Shown piece after piece: positions 14,090 through 26,216 of a DNA stretch of 64,000 bases. The stretch is from the NCBI GenBank assembly GCA_025603075.1, contig MU626356.1, positions 17,305-81,304 of the forward strand, read 5' to 3'. Source of the stretch: Neoconidiobolus thromboides FSU 785 (Eukaryota; Entomophthoromycota; Entomophthoromycetes; Entomophthorales; Neoconidiobolaceae). Each line of letters opens with the position of its first letter. Positions within the stretch are counted from its first letter, which is position 1. The position numbers and the translations under genes were made by a program. The notes beneath the pieces are model-generated. The model was given only the letters and a program-made list of their open reading frames with translations. It made no database searches and was not told where the DNA came from.

Positions 14090-15352
14090 ATGAAAACAGT
14101 TGTCATTACAGGGATTACAGGGTATAATTTGTATTATCCTTTACGTCAATTTATATCTGATGTTTAATTTTAGAGCAGTTGGTAAAGGTATTTTGATTTC
14201 CTTACTTACCCGTTTCACAGACATCAAGATCTATGGAACAGCAAGAAATGCTGACAGAGTCTTAGCTTTATTTGAAGAAGTAATACTCAATTTGCCACCA
14301 ATCGTAAAGAAAGCAATTGAAGAGGGGAAGGTTGTTTTAATTCCTTTGGAATTGGATACTTCGGACGTGGATAGTATTTCAAGTGCTTGTAAAAAGTTGA
14401 GTTCAAGGTAATTTAATACCTGCTTAATTAAGTTCCTTGAATTAATTTGGTCTAGTGAAGATAAAATAGACACTTTGTTTTTAAACGCTGGTGCATTGAT
14501 AGCAAATGGAATTTCTTATTGGGGTATAGTTCATCAGCTATTGTTTGATATTCGAACTTTTCCAGTTAAACCAAAGTATATTAACCATGATGGAATAAGT
14601 ATGATCAATAAAGAGATTTCAAAATCTTTTTATACCAATGTATATGGGCACTATATTATGGTAAAACAGAATACAATAAGTGAAGTCTATAATAATAATT
14701 TATAGATCAGAAAATTAACTGAAGTTTTAAAAAAATCCCAAGATGCTAGAATTATATGGACTGGATCTTCAGAAGGAGAAAAAGAATTTTTCGATATTGA
14801 AGACATACAAGGGATGAAAAGGTATGTTACTAACAATAATAATATATAATAACAATATTGAACTTTGTATCAAGTATAAACCCCTATGGCTCCAACAAAT
14901 ACTGCCTACAACTCTTATCGGAACTTTTCAACCAAGAATTTAAAGCTAAAAACTATCCAATTACATCTATTGTTACTTCACCTGGTGTCATAGCAAGTAA
15001 TATAGCAAACACTTTGCTTCCTCCATTATTTGTGATGATCTTTATGACCCCAGCTTTGATTATCGTAACTAATACTACTTCATCCTCTTTTAGACTAATA
15101 CTAATTTTCAACTAGATGAGATTATTATTTGGCATACCTGAACTTACCATCAGCCTTAAGAATGCATCTGCTTCCATTTTGTATTCTTTTGAAATTCCAC
15201 TGGGTGAGATTGACTCTAAATGTAGATATGACGCTACTTCAGATCGTTTTGGAAAATCGAAGGTGGTTAAAACTAAGTTTACTGATTTTACACAGGAGGA
15301 TCTGAAATCTTTGGATTTATATTTGAAAGATTTGGATAAGAATACCTTATAA
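14090..15352 (+). CDS. ERG27: 3-ketosteroid reductase (short-chain dehydrogenase), ERG27/HSD17B7 type
   Basis: Reduces the 3-keto group during sterol C4-demethylation at the ER. Six exons: 14090-14121, 14174-14407, 14456-14660, 14706-14821, 14875-15064, 15116-15352, giving 337 aa. The dinucleotide-binding loop is VVITGITGAVGKGI at residues 4-17. LFLNAGA corresponds to the NAG motif. IIWTGSSEG supplies the catalytic serine region and YGSNKY the YxxxK pair. The hydrophobic stretch LLPPLFVMIFMTPALII after SPGVIASNI matches the membrane-association region of Erg27/HSD17B7. The neighbouring genes give no functional hint. Alternative: another SDR with the same fold. The NAGxxxxG spacing and the C-terminal hydrophobic segment favour ERG27. 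Confidence 0.78.
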
Positions 15353-15753
15353 TGACAAAAAAGAAGTACAGAGTAAATTTTAAATCATTAGTAATTGAAT
15401 AATTATATCTTGGAGTGATGATGTTTTTGAATAAGTATTAATAATATACTTTCTTTATCATTAAATATTCTAAGTTGAACTATTAGTTTATAATATTTCA
15501 ATTTCAAGTCTAAAATAAACAATAAAATTAATAATAGATAACAATTACCTGATATTCAATTTATTATAAAGCTTTAAGAAATAATGTTATTAAATAAAAT
15601 ATGAAATATATGCGCTAAATAATTTTTAATACATTCTTTAAACATAAAAATATCTTAATCTATTTTAAGAGCCAACTTTTTCCCATTTATTCTAAGGTTA
15701 AAATTAACTTTTACTAAACATATTAAAGCTTAAACTAAACATTGATCCTTTCT
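15353..15753. other. Convergent 3' spacer ERG27 / eIF3e
   Basis: About 400 AT-rich bases between two stop codons, with no feature seen. Confidence 0.5.
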
Positions 15754-17400
15754 TTAAGCTTTGGTTTGTCCTTGACGATGAGCACCAGCAGCTTCTTTAT
15801 TATTATGACGACGATTTGAGTTGTTCTTAGCTTTTGATTGATCCTTATTAACATCAGCAATAGCATTGTCTCTCTTCTCGATGCCATTCGCTATAATTTG
15901 AGTTTGGAAAACAGCGTCCCTAGTCTTTTCAATCATTTGACGATAGATTGATGTATTGATAGGGTTCATCACTACTGAATTATCATTAAAATCAATCTTA
16001 GCGTCAACTCTAGCATCGCGGATAAGGTTGACAATCCATTTTTCGCCTTCTTCAGGTGATAAATTGAGTAATTTAGCAAGCTGTGTAATGTTGATACGTT
16101 GATTAATACGACAATAAGCTTCTAAGATTAAGGTACGAGCGTTTTCAAGGAACTCATCAAGTGAAGAAACTAAAAAGAAATCATTGGCAAAAAGATTTTC
16201 GCATTCTTTAAGTTTAGATTGAGCTTCATCAAAGTCAAATCTTACATAAAGTGCTTCTGTAAACTGAGTGATAGGGTCATTGTAAGCATGTGCTTCTTGT
16301 TGTACTATTTTAATCAAATCTTTGATAACATTCTTACGACGACGGTTGATAATAGCAGCTGCAGATATATAACGTAAAATCCATGGACATGAAGTTTGTA
16401 TAGTGTTGATATATTGAGGTTGGAAAAATAAATCTAACAAATATTCTTTACCCTTTTGATGATTAAAGAATACAAATAAGGACCAATGGATGAGGAAAGT
16501 TCTTTGATGAAGTTGATGAATGGAAGAAGTATCTCTCTATATAAATATAAGTACCCTGTTTTTCATATTAAATTATAATATTACGTTTGTTTCAATAGAA
16601 TCTTTCACTTTTTGTAACTCTGTAAAAGCATTATCCCAGTTTCCAGTAAGAATCTCAGAAGCTAATCTACCCCAAAGAGAAGATAATAATAAGTTATCAT
16701 CTACGGACTATAAAAATTAAGTAAAGCTTATCAAAACGATTCATTTATAAAATTACCAAAACTTGAAAGTGATAAAGCATTTCAGAACAACCACCATAGT
16801 TACCACAGCTAAACTGAAACTGTCCAAACTTATATAAAGTTTCAATTGATTTTGCATCAAACTTAAATAAAAAATGAGTATTTTAATTCATCGTAAAACT
16901 ACCTTCTATTGTCTATTATATTTTATAATCAACTTACATCATGATTCTCATTTAAAAACTTCAAGTTAAACTCTTTGTCCTGACGTAAGGCCGAAATAAC
17001 TTCTGGGTTTTCAATAACATCCATAACTTTTTGAGCTTGCTTATTTAATTCCTCTAAGTTACTTAACACTTTCTCACGTTTGACAATAAACTCTAAATTC
17101 TTGTTAATACCATGTTGATAATACTCTTGCTTTTTAAACTACCTTCTGGAACCTCTTCAGTACTGTTCAATTCCTTATAAAGTTTGGCAGTAAAATCCAC
17201 CATATTTGTTTTGGAAAGTAAATCGTACTTGGCTTTTGTGACATCAGTAGAGTTATAGATCTAAGTTTATATGTTAAATTTATTGTATATCTTCAAATAA
17301 CCAAAGCTACCTCATTGATCGATAAAAATTCTAATAATGGAAAGGTAAGATGACGGTCCAAATAAGGTACCATCTTCGCGGTTAAATCATATTCGGCCAT
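15754..17400 (-). CDS. EIF3E: Translation initiation factor eIF3 subunit e (Int6), with an apparent one-base frameshift
   Basis: PCI-domain subunit of eIF3. Exons: 17400-17311, 17260-16938, 16861-16757, 16707-16585, 16536-15754, giving about 474 aa when one base is restored. Diagnostic stretches are [65 protein letters not shown]-less [20 protein letters not shown], and the PCI segment [20 protein letters not shown]. Exon 2 is 323 bases, one short of a whole number of codons. The frame changes at the run of five T at 17131-17135 (five A on the coding strand). On either side the protein matches the family (TEEVPEGSL, then [15 protein letters not shown]). The shift is in a homopolymer, so a sequencing or assembly error is more likely than a broken gene. 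eIF3e is absent from S. cerevisiae but present in most fungi. Confidence 0.92.
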
Positions 17401-18180
17401 TATTGGGACTCGTTGAGTTTTATTAAAACAAGGGATTTAATGGCTTGAGGTTTATTTTTTTAGACATTTTTTGTAAATTTGAATTTTGGATTAATATTGG
17501 ATTTATTGTGGGTTGTTTATTAGTTCTTTTAATCTAGTGATTAAATAAAAAATAAATGGTTTAAAAAATAAATAAAAAATAAAAACTACGAGTACTAGCT
17601 AATTTGAAGAAGTATATTAAGCGAATCAGATATACAATAATGGTATGATTTACTTTATTATATAAACACTGAATCAAGAAGCATGCTTTTGATCATAATT
17701 TGCTATAATAGTAAAAGTTCATATCACTTTGAATCTAATAGGATAATTTTTTAATTATTTTAATTTTTAAACTCAAAATTGATCAAATGCTTAAACTGAA
17801 ATAGAAAAAACACTCTTTTAATTAACTAATAGAGATCATCATTATAAACTTATTGCTTTGAAAAGTAAATTGTATTTTTTAAATGTAATATCGAAATAAT
17901 CGAATTTAATAAGATAAATTCAAAATTACTGGAAAAGATCGTTATTAGAGTATCAGATAAGAGATGAGCTATAATTCTAAAATCTATATATATCCTTTGG
18001 TAATTCTATTTGATTAAATCAACACTCCAATTAATTATTCCGTTCAAGTACCAAAATTAGTACAATTAAAATTTTATCTAAAACTGTCTTACTTTTTTAA
18101 CATTCAAATTTTTAGCTTTAGTATAGATAGAGAGTAGAATGATCAAGGGAACGAGTAACTACGACATAATATTGACCAAA
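17401..18180. other. Intergenic
   Basis: About 780 AT-rich bases between eIF3e and the HTH-array pseudogene. No gene recognised. Confidence 0.5.
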
Positions 18181-19427
18181 TTTTTAATAAAATAAACAAT
18201 GAGGCTGTAAGCAACGAGATCAAAGCGATATTATGAGAGTCAGTAATTAATCAGGGAAAGATTATAAAAAAGGTAACAGAAGAATTGTGTATAAACTATA
18301 ATGCTATGTCATCAATTGTTTTTCGAGAAAAAAGGAGATTATATGAGTAAGCATTTACAGAAGGAAGAATGGAAGATGACAAATCGAAAGATGTCGTTAC
18401 TAAAATATAAAGCAAGTGATGGAAATGAGAAAGATATGTGGGAGTTAATAGCCAAGCAAGAGGCATCTTCAAAAGAATCGATCCATCAGTTAGGGATTAG
18501 CTCTAGTAGTGCGAGCATAATTTCGTATGAAAGGGAAAAACGATCAGAAGACAACTTAAATTACCGAGAAGCGAATGTGAAGGGTAATGGTAAACTAAAA
18601 GTATTCCTGCACAGTTTTTGTGGCAAAAAGTCTTCAGAGTATAAAGAAGATTCGTTAAACATAATTACTAAGCATAAGAAATCCCCAAAGAAAGCAGTAG
18701 AATTATTGTCTCTTAACTTTCATTCTCCAAAAGCAATCGCTTGTAGGGAAACGAAAATAATAAGAGAGACTGTAGCCAATAAAGGAATAAGTAGCAACAA
18801 CAATGATGACTTAGCTAATTTTATCAAATTACCATATAGTGTAATAGGCGAAGATACCAAAATGGATTTATGGGATATAGTTATGAATCAAGGAATGTCG
18901 ATCAAAAAAGCTAGCGAACAGTTTTCTATTGGTTATCGAGCTGCAAAGGAAGCTATTGCTAAAGAAAGAAAGAAAGAAAAGAGATGGAGCTACAAATAGG
19001 ATAGTGGAAAATAGTGGAGAAAATAGGAAATGCAACAATACTGTTACTAAATCATCAGGTATAAGTAGCGATACCAAGAAACAACTATGGGAGTTATTGG
19101 TTAATTGAGGAAAACCAATGAAAGAAGTAGCTAAGCAATTATTTGTTGAATACAACCCAGTGACAGAAATTATTCATAGAGAAAAAGAAAGATTAAAATT
19201 TATGAATGAACGAAAAAAAACAAAGGAAAGAAGATAGCTTAAATAGCTTTATCAGTGAAACCTATAATAAAACAACCGATGAAATTAAAAGAGAATTGCA
19301 TGAGTTTTTAGAAAAATATTTTTATTTTTTTGAACAAACATCGGATTTATTAAGGATTACATATCATAAAGCAAAAGTGGGTGTAATAAATGCAAGAAAG
19401 AAAATAAGTGAAAATGAAAATAAGTGA
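18181..19427 (+). pseudogene. Decayed copy of the six-unit HTH-array gene (copy 1)
   Basis: Homologous over its length to the intact gene at 20231-21547, with the same order of six units. Unit 1 (near 18211-18340) contains an in-frame TGA before ESVINQGK and then ends in TAA. Units 2-4 form an open stretch (18301-18999, 232 codons), including SIKKASEQFSIGYRAAKEAI. After a frameshift near 19000, unit 5 has a TGA inside LLVN-GKPMKEVAKQL. Unit 6 lies in another frame (19206-19427). Divergence from the intact copy is substantial, so the duplication is not recent. The 232-codon middle part could still be expressed, but nothing indicates that it is. Confidence 0.8.
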
Positions 19428-20230
19428 AAATGAAAATAAGTGAAATTAATTGCTCAGAGATCGATAAAATAAAGGACGCCAAAGGCTGTTGGAAGTTTAA
19501 AAAAATAATGAAACTTGAAAGATACTATCATTAATGGCAGATAATTATTATATCTTCATTAGAAATATTATTTATTACTTATTGCTGTATAAATTATTTA
19601 CTTTTAAAGCAGCAGGGGATTACATATGGTTGTGAAAATAAAGTGCAAAAATCAAATTTGTGAAATTTTATCACAAACAGTTTTACTTAACTTCCAATAA
19701 AAATAAATTTTAAATATTGTATTATATAAAAAGTGAATGAAGTACTAAAACATAAAACGCTTTCGTAAAATCTTTAACACCCCCTGCTTTAAATTTTAAG
19801 TAAATTATATTATTAATAAATATTTTACATAATTAAAATGTTAAATATTATTTTAAGCTTAAATATTGAGCAAACTGTTGACTGAATTGGCAGAAAAAAC
19901 ATAACCTTTTGATTAGTTGATTGAAAATTTTGTTATTATAAATGTGCCTTAAAATGGGGATTTCTATTTTTAAAGTATAGTAAAATTGAAGTATTTGACC
20001 ATCATTTAATAAGATAAAATTTACCCAACTTGGACAGGTTCCATATCAAAATATAAAAAAAATAAGGTAATATTAAGATGATCGATTACATTTTCTAGAT
20101 TCATAACAAGTTACATTAAACTTCAACGCTTCAGTTAATGAATTGTTTTAGGCGATACAATTGATACATTAATGCCTAATTTAAAAACGATCCTCTTTAT
20201 TTAGTTTTAATTACCATTTTTTAGATTCCA
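19428..20230. other. Spacer between HTH-array copies
   Basis: About 800 AT-rich bases, presumably containing the promoter of the intact gene. Nothing else recognised. Confidence 0.45.
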
Positions 20231-21547
20231 ATGGATAAAGAAACAGGTGAACAAAGTAAAAAGAAGTCAAAATACAGTAGTAAGCAATTGAGTCAAACTC
20301 GTAAAACAATTACTAAAGAAGAGAAAAAGAATTTGTGGAATTTAATAGTCAATGAAGGAAAGCCAATAAAAGAAGCATCTGAAGAGTTATCTATTAACTA
20401 TGGTAGTGCTTTAAAGATTATTGCTAAAGAAAGAAAACGAATCAAAGATGCTGCCAATGCTGGAGAAATCAATGTAGAAAAAGACGATAAACTAAAAAAT
20501 TATATTAATAGAAAACGTAATAATATAAGTGATGATATCAAAAAAAAATTATGGGAGTTAACAATTAATCAGGGAAAACCTATGAAAGAAGCAGCAGAAA
20601 ACTTGGCAATTAATAAGGAAAGTGTCAAACGGATTATCTATAATGAAAGAAAAAAAATAAAGGAAAGTTTAAATATTGGAGAAATCAATGGAAAAACTAA
20701 TGGTAATTCAAATGAAAATGGCATCCAACTTTATGTTAAAAAACCCAAAGAATATAAAATTAAATTATTGGAGTTGGTTATTGATCAGGGAAAATCTATA
20801 AAAGAAGCAGTAGAACAACTGTCAGTTAATTTTCGTACTGCAGAAACCATTGTTTATAGAGAAAGAAAAAGGCTAAGACAAGCTGTAGCTGCTGGTGAAG
20901 TAAATACTGAAGGAAATGATCATTTAGTTAATTTTATCAATAAATCAGTTGATACAATAGGTGAAGATGCCAAAAAGGATTTATATGAGTTAGTTATTAA
21001 TCAAGGAAAAACTATTAAAGAAGCCAGCGAACAGTTGTGTATTGGCTATGGAAGTGCAAAAAAAATCATTGCTAAAGAAAGAAAGAAAATTGAAGAAGCT
21101 ACAGTTGGAGTGGAGGGAAACAATGTGGGGGATGGTAAACGTAATAATGTTGCTACCAAACCAGCAGATAAAATTAGTAATGATACCAAAAAACAGTTAT
21201 GGGAGTTGGTGGTTAATCAAGGAAAGCCAATGAAAGAAGCGGCATCAATGATGTCACTTAAGTATAATACAGCAATGAAAATTATTTATCGAGAGAAAAA
21301 GAAATTAAATATTGATGCAAGTGCAGGAAATATAAGTGTAGAAGAAAATGAATTGAATAATTTTATCGACGAAGCTTGTAATAGAATGAATAATGAAATT
21401 AAAAATGGATTACAAGAATTAGTTGAAAAATACTCTTATTCTCAAAAACAAGCATCTAAGTTATTAGGTATTATAGCTCGTAAAGCAACCACTATTTTAT
21501 CAAATGAAAAAAAGAAATTAAAAGGGGCAAATAATGAGGAAAGTTAA
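20231..21547 (+). CDS. Protein of six tandem helix-turn-helix-like units, unknown function
   Basis: Single exon, 438 aa, very basic. It consists of six copies of a roughly 70-residue unit (about 28-72, 99-145, 175-216, 243-287, 315-360, 386-431). The unit core reads LWELVINQGKPIKEASEQL then SINYGSAKKIIAKERKKI, with small variations. It looks like three helices: a Trp/Leu-rich helix, a turn with QGK, KEAxxxL, then a tyrosine-containing recognition-type helix ending in ERKK. This is the form of homeodomain-like HTHs at the N-terminus of IS630/Tc1-type transposases or Psq proteins. Linkers often read AGEINVE...NFI. I see no catalytic domain, signal peptide or membrane segment. Two decayed copies lie nearby on the same strand (18.2-19.4 kb, 25.4-26.2 kb). 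I infer nucleic-acid binding by an array of HTHs. I do not recognise the family, and no function can be given. Confidence 0.85.
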   Translation: MDKETGEQSKKKSKYSSKQLSQTRKTITKEEKKNLWNLIVNEGKPIKEASEELSINYGSALKIIAKERKRIKDAANAGEINVEKDDKLKNYINRKRNNISDDIKKKLWELTINQGKPMKEAAENLAINKESVKRIIYNERKKIKESLNIGEINGKTNGNSNENGIQLYVKKPKEYKIKLLELVIDQGKSIKEAVEQLSVNFRTAETIVYRERKRLRQAVAAGEVNTEGNDHLVNFINKSVDTIGEDAKKDLYELVINQGKTIKEASEQLCIGYGSAKKIIAKERKKIEEATVGVEGNNVGDGKRNNVATKPADKISNDTKKQLWELVVNQGKPMKEAASMMSLKYNTAMKIIYREKKKLNIDASAGNISVEENELNNFIDEACNRMNNEIKNGLQELVEKYSYSQKQASKLLGIIARKATTILSNEKKKLKGANNEES

Positions 21548-22140
21548 GTAATTATAAGCTAGAAAATACAAAGAATATCAAACATTGCTTTAAATTTAAA
21601 AATACAATGAAATCTAATGAGTTTTACTTTTATTGTTTGATATTTACCATATTTTGATATGAGCTACATGAAATAATTATTCATTATTTACTATCTTATA
21701 GGTGATAATACTCAAAGCAGGAGATAATTAGTTATAGTTGAAAATAAAATCAAAGTGACAATTTTAATTTTGTAATAACTTTTAACTTTAAGTTTTATAA
21801 TTAAAATGAATTGCTTAGTTTAAAGTAATTGCAAAAAAAATTTTAATAGTTTTTTAATCTTTCCTTTACTTTTTATAAAACACAAAGTTTAAATAAATTT
21901 AAAATAAACAATATATAAAATATTTATTTTTAACATAATAATATGAGGAAATTACCTTATTATAGGATGTTAATATTAAAACTATGAATAAAATAGTCAA
22001 ATGTATTTTACTTTATTTTCCAATTTTATTCAATTTATTTAAAGTCATCATACTGTTTTTACTTTTGATATTTAAAAAAACTTACGTTATATTTGAATTC
22101 TCAGTAACGCCTATTTATTACTTTGTTTTATCCTTTTGCA
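21548..22140. other. Convergent spacer HTH-array gene / MED1
   Basis: About 590 AT-rich bases, no gene seen. Confidence 0.5.
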
Positions 22141-24843
22141 TTAATTAATTCCAATCAAATGAAAAATACTTGCACAAAGTAATGGAATATTCAATGAATT
22201 TTCTAAAATAAGATTATTTTGTATTAAATTAGGGTAATTAAAATTAGTATCTTCAATCCATTTTAAATTTATAAATGGATAAGATTCATTATTAAAGATA
22301 TTAAATTTCAATGTTATTAATGAATCAGGTAACTGAAATACAACAGTTATCTTATTTGGCACTTCTTCTATTAGTAACCAAATTCTTATTACATATTCTA
22401 AAATAAAGTAATATTAAATACCAATATTAAATATGTTTGTATATATATCGTTATTATAATAATCAATCTTACTTTTTTCAATTTCATAATCAAACGAGTC
22501 TAGTTCTGGTTGATATGTTTTTTCATTAAAACAAGATTGTATTAATGTGTTAAATCTTAATTGATGTCGAATTACCTAATAATTACAAAATAAGTTGGTT
22601 TATTATTATTGTATTAATAATATCTTACATTGAATACAGGCAATAATTGAGTTGGATGATTAATTGGTACCTTTAATAAATTATAACAAATATTATGTTC
22701 GCTCATTAACCCATATCTTTGTAATTTAGTATGACTATTTAATTTCTATTCAAAATAATATTTATATAAATATAATATATAATATATAATATATAATATA
22801 TAATATATAATGTAATATAATTCAATACTTACTGCTATCCATGGACTATTATTAATATCGATATTATTATTAACATTGAATGGTTCAATAAATTCTTGTT
22901 TTTGAATTGACTCATTTATCTAAATATTGTTTTAAGTATTATTTAAATTGATTCAGTAGACTCGCTTACTAATACTTCACAAAGATCGGGGATAGGTTGA
23001 GGATCAAATAAGAATAGAAATTCATTTGCTAAAAGAATATAAATCAACATAATAATAATAGTAATAAACTTACTCAATAATTGTCCAACAATAATTGAAA
23101 TCTTAATGATTAATTGTTGACAAATAAGAATTGGTTGTTTTAAATTAAAATACCATTTTAATGGTATTGATAGTTGATGAGCTAACTCAGTATTATTTGG
23201 ATCAAAATATAGCATTTTAATTGGTTGGTTTATTAATGGATAAGTATGTGGCATTATATTAAAGATATTTTGATTGCCTTCATTTAATTGAATGTTTTCT
23301 TCTTCTAAGTAAATATATTTTAATATTGTATTTGGTAATACTAAACTATGCATTCCTGATTCTTCTATATTTAAATCTCCCATAATAAATTGTTTATTAA
23401 TATCTTTGTCTCCTAAAAACAAAACAAAACAAAACATTTTAATGTTATCTTGTGTTTATTTTATTACAATATATTTACCTTTTTTAAATAGTTCAATTAC
23501 ATCTTCTGTTTTGTTGATATTAATTGAGTTAGTCCAAAATATTATAGTTGGACCAATAACATTATGAAATTTTAATGGAATTCCATGGCCAAAATCAAAT
23601 AATCGATTACAATCACCGTCACTAATAGATAATATATTATTATTGTTACTATTATTACTATTCAAATTACTTCTCATTGTTAAATAAAAAATCAATATCT
23701 TTATTCATTACATCAATCAAATGAAATAAATTAATATTTTGATTTTTTAAATATTTTGAATTCAATTTAGTTATAAATTCTAAATTATTTCGAAATTGCT
23801 CCATATCATTTATTCTATATTGAAAATAGATTAATTAATAAATAGTACAAAATTATTAAATCTATTTTTACTTTATATTTTTAAGTAATACATTTTCAAT
23901 CTATAAAAATTAAATTAGTTTAATTACAAATTAAATAGTTTTAAACTTACAACATCCTTTTTTAACTCTTGATTGGGATGATCAATGATATCTACGCTAA
24001 CACCTACTTTTGTAAATTTAATCTAATAATAATTAATTATAACAATTAACTAAATAATGATAAATTCTATTTTACATCTAAAACAAATTGATGTTCACTA
24101 AAAGTATATAAATTGTGATCATCTGTTGTATCATAAAAAAATTCTAATCTATAAAAACAAGATTAATTAAACATATATTTCAATTGAAATATTAAATAAA
24201 TAAATAAATAAATAATAATTTACTTTAATTGTTTAGATATAAATTTAAATATACTTTTGTAATAATCTTGATTAATATCCTTTATACTCATATTATATCC
24301 AAGTCGGTTTTTTATAAAATTCAAACTTTCCGATAATTTGTTTTTCCATTTTAAAGGTATTGATTCATTCTATTTATAATAAATATTATAAAATATTTAT
24401 TATTTATTAATACTTACTTCAATACTACCATCTAACTTATTAATATCTACGGTGCTTACTAAGATTTGAAACTCATTAAAACTAGCTGGATTATTTGATA
24501 TTGACAATAATAAACTCAAATATTTATTTAAATATTCTTTTAATATAGCCATTTTACTCATTATTGTAATAGCATCATTCTTATTACTATTTGAACCAAA
24601 TGGATGATTATCTATATATGTTTTAAATTTGAAGGTTTGATCATAAGCTATGATACATTAACTAAACAAAATTTATTTACCTAAACCAAATAAGCCAAGT
24701 CCTTCCAATTCACTATTTCTAATCATTTGTTCAGTATTTTTAAATACAAAATCTACTACATCTTCTCGTTTGAATGTTAATAAAAATTCCTTTTTAATCT
24801 CTTGTAATAATTGTATAATCTGATCCTTATTATCGATACTCAT
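22141..24843 (-). CDS. MED1: Mediator complex subunit 1, 13 exons, one apparent frameshift
   Basis: Med1 is a middle-module Mediator subunit contacted by activators. Exons: 24843-24681, 24647-24418, 24369-24224, 24148-24076, 24022-23951, 23900-23872, 23814-23479, 23412-23074, 23028-22970, 22919-22833, 22745-22629, 22575-22422, 22397-22141, giving about 686 aa. Support for Med1 comes from the late exons: LLKVPINHPTQLLPVFNVIR then HQLRFNTLIQSCFNE corresponds to the RxQxxFNxLIxSC region of Med1, and NRLFDFGHGIPLKFHNVIGP to the preceding GIPL segment. All phases agree except in exon 7. There one T must be removed from the run TTTTTT (plus-strand AAAAAA at 23686-23691) to join FHLIDVMNKDIDF to the Asn/Ser-rich stretch. 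Exon 1 is duplicated exactly at 31302-31479. The family call is from memory; a search should decide it. Confidence 0.75.
22772..22812. repeat. Seven-base microsatellite in a MED1 intron
   Basis: About six tandem copies of an ATATAAT-type heptamer inside the intron between MED1 exons 10 and 11 (22746-22832). It makes this intron longer than its neighbours. Confidence 0.85.
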
Positions 24844-25410
24844 TATTTAAAACAATTAACTTTAAAAAGTAAACGATTTAAATTAAAATTCAATAGAAAT
24901 ATCCTTGCACTTAAAAAAGAGATTAGTTGTTTTTTTACTCTGTTTTTAATATTTTGTACTTAAGAAATAGAACAATTTATCAGTAAAATTCATATCAAAA
25001 AATACTTAATGTATTAATTGAAAAAAATCCTTCTTTTTGATTAGCTGAAAAAAAAACACTTTTAATCTTGCTTGGTTTCAAGAAAATTATTTTTCTAACA
25101 TAATTAAATTATCAAAGCCCAAAGTATTCAACAAAACCAGATTTATAACTGGAAAGTTATCCATTATTGTGTTAAGTAATGAATGTCTCATAATTCAATA
25201 CTTTAAACTTATTTTGTTTCACTACAATAGTTACTTTCAATTTAAATTCTTAATCAAAATATTATTTGACTTAAAAAAGGAAGTTAATAAAAATAATACT
25301 TAATCTGTAATTGTTTTACTGTTTTGTTTTTGATAGTCGAAGTTATAAGTCTTAATAGAAAAAAGAGCAAGCAACTAAAATAACAAGGGTCAAGAAAACA
25401 GAAGTAATTG
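24844..25410. other. MED1 upstream region
   Basis: About 570 AT-rich bases, presumed MED1 promoter. No gene seen. Confidence 0.45.
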
Positions 25411-26216
25411 AATCAATAAGATTAGCATTGAAGCTGGAAAGAGATTATTTGAGTTAGTATATGAACAGCAAAAGTTCATTAGAAGGATATCGAAGGAGTT
25501 GACTATTAATTTTATGACTGTAGTGTCAATTTTTGTAAAGAGCAAAAAAATAAAGGAGAGCCTAAATTTAGGAATGAAAGTTTGGAACAAGATAGTAATT
25601 TAAATCGCTATATTAATATAAGTTGCAATAAAATAAGCAAGAAGACCAAAAAAGAACCATGCAAATTATTAGTTGAATAAGGCAAGCCCATAAAAGAAAG
25701 GGCAAAAAAAATTGTCTGTCAACTATGGTATTTCACTGAACATTTTTTTAAAAAGAGAAAGTTTAAAAGATACTGTAAATGCAGAAGAAATAAATGTAGA
25801 AAATAATAACTTGAGTGACTTTATCGATAAAAGATGTAATAAAATAAATAAGGATATTAAAAAGGATTTGTTGGAGTTAGTATTAAATCAAGAAAAAGTC
25901 ATAAAAGAGACAGCGGAACATTTACTTATCAAATATAAAAACACATTAAATATTATTGCAATGTAAAGGAAAAGATTAAGAGAGGGTATAAATGTAGGAA
26001 AGATTGGTATAATGGAAGGCAATAAGTTACATAATTTTGTCAATAAATCTTGTGATAAAAAAACAATGAATTTAAAATGAATTTATCATACTTAGTAATC
26101 AATCAAAGAAATAATACAAAAGAAACAGCGAAGCAATCAGTCATCAATTATAATATAGCATGTAGTATTATATTAAAGGGGGAATCAGTTAAGAGAAAGT
26201 CAAAATAAGGGAAATC
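25411..26216 (+). pseudogene. Decayed copy of the HTH-array gene (copy 3)
   Basis: Four recognisable units on the plus strand. Unit 1 (about 25411-25565) reads RLFELVYEQQKFIRRISKEL then TINFMTVVSIF. Unit 2 (about 25640-25790) has an in-frame TAA before GKPIKER and a frameshift before LSVNYGISLNI. Unit 3 (within 25712-25966) reads LLELVLNQEKVIKETAEHLL and ends at a TAA. Unit 4 (about 26060-26200) is in another frame: NLSYLVINQRNNTKETAKQS. The family linkers (AEEINVENNNLSDFIDK) are present. It is shorter than the intact gene and has too many lesions to encode a full protein. Confidence 0.78.

Noticed and set aside
17140-17152. A 13-base intron (GTAGTTTAAAAAG) to repair the eIF3e frame
   Set aside because: Far too short to splice, and joining it still leaves the wrong frame.
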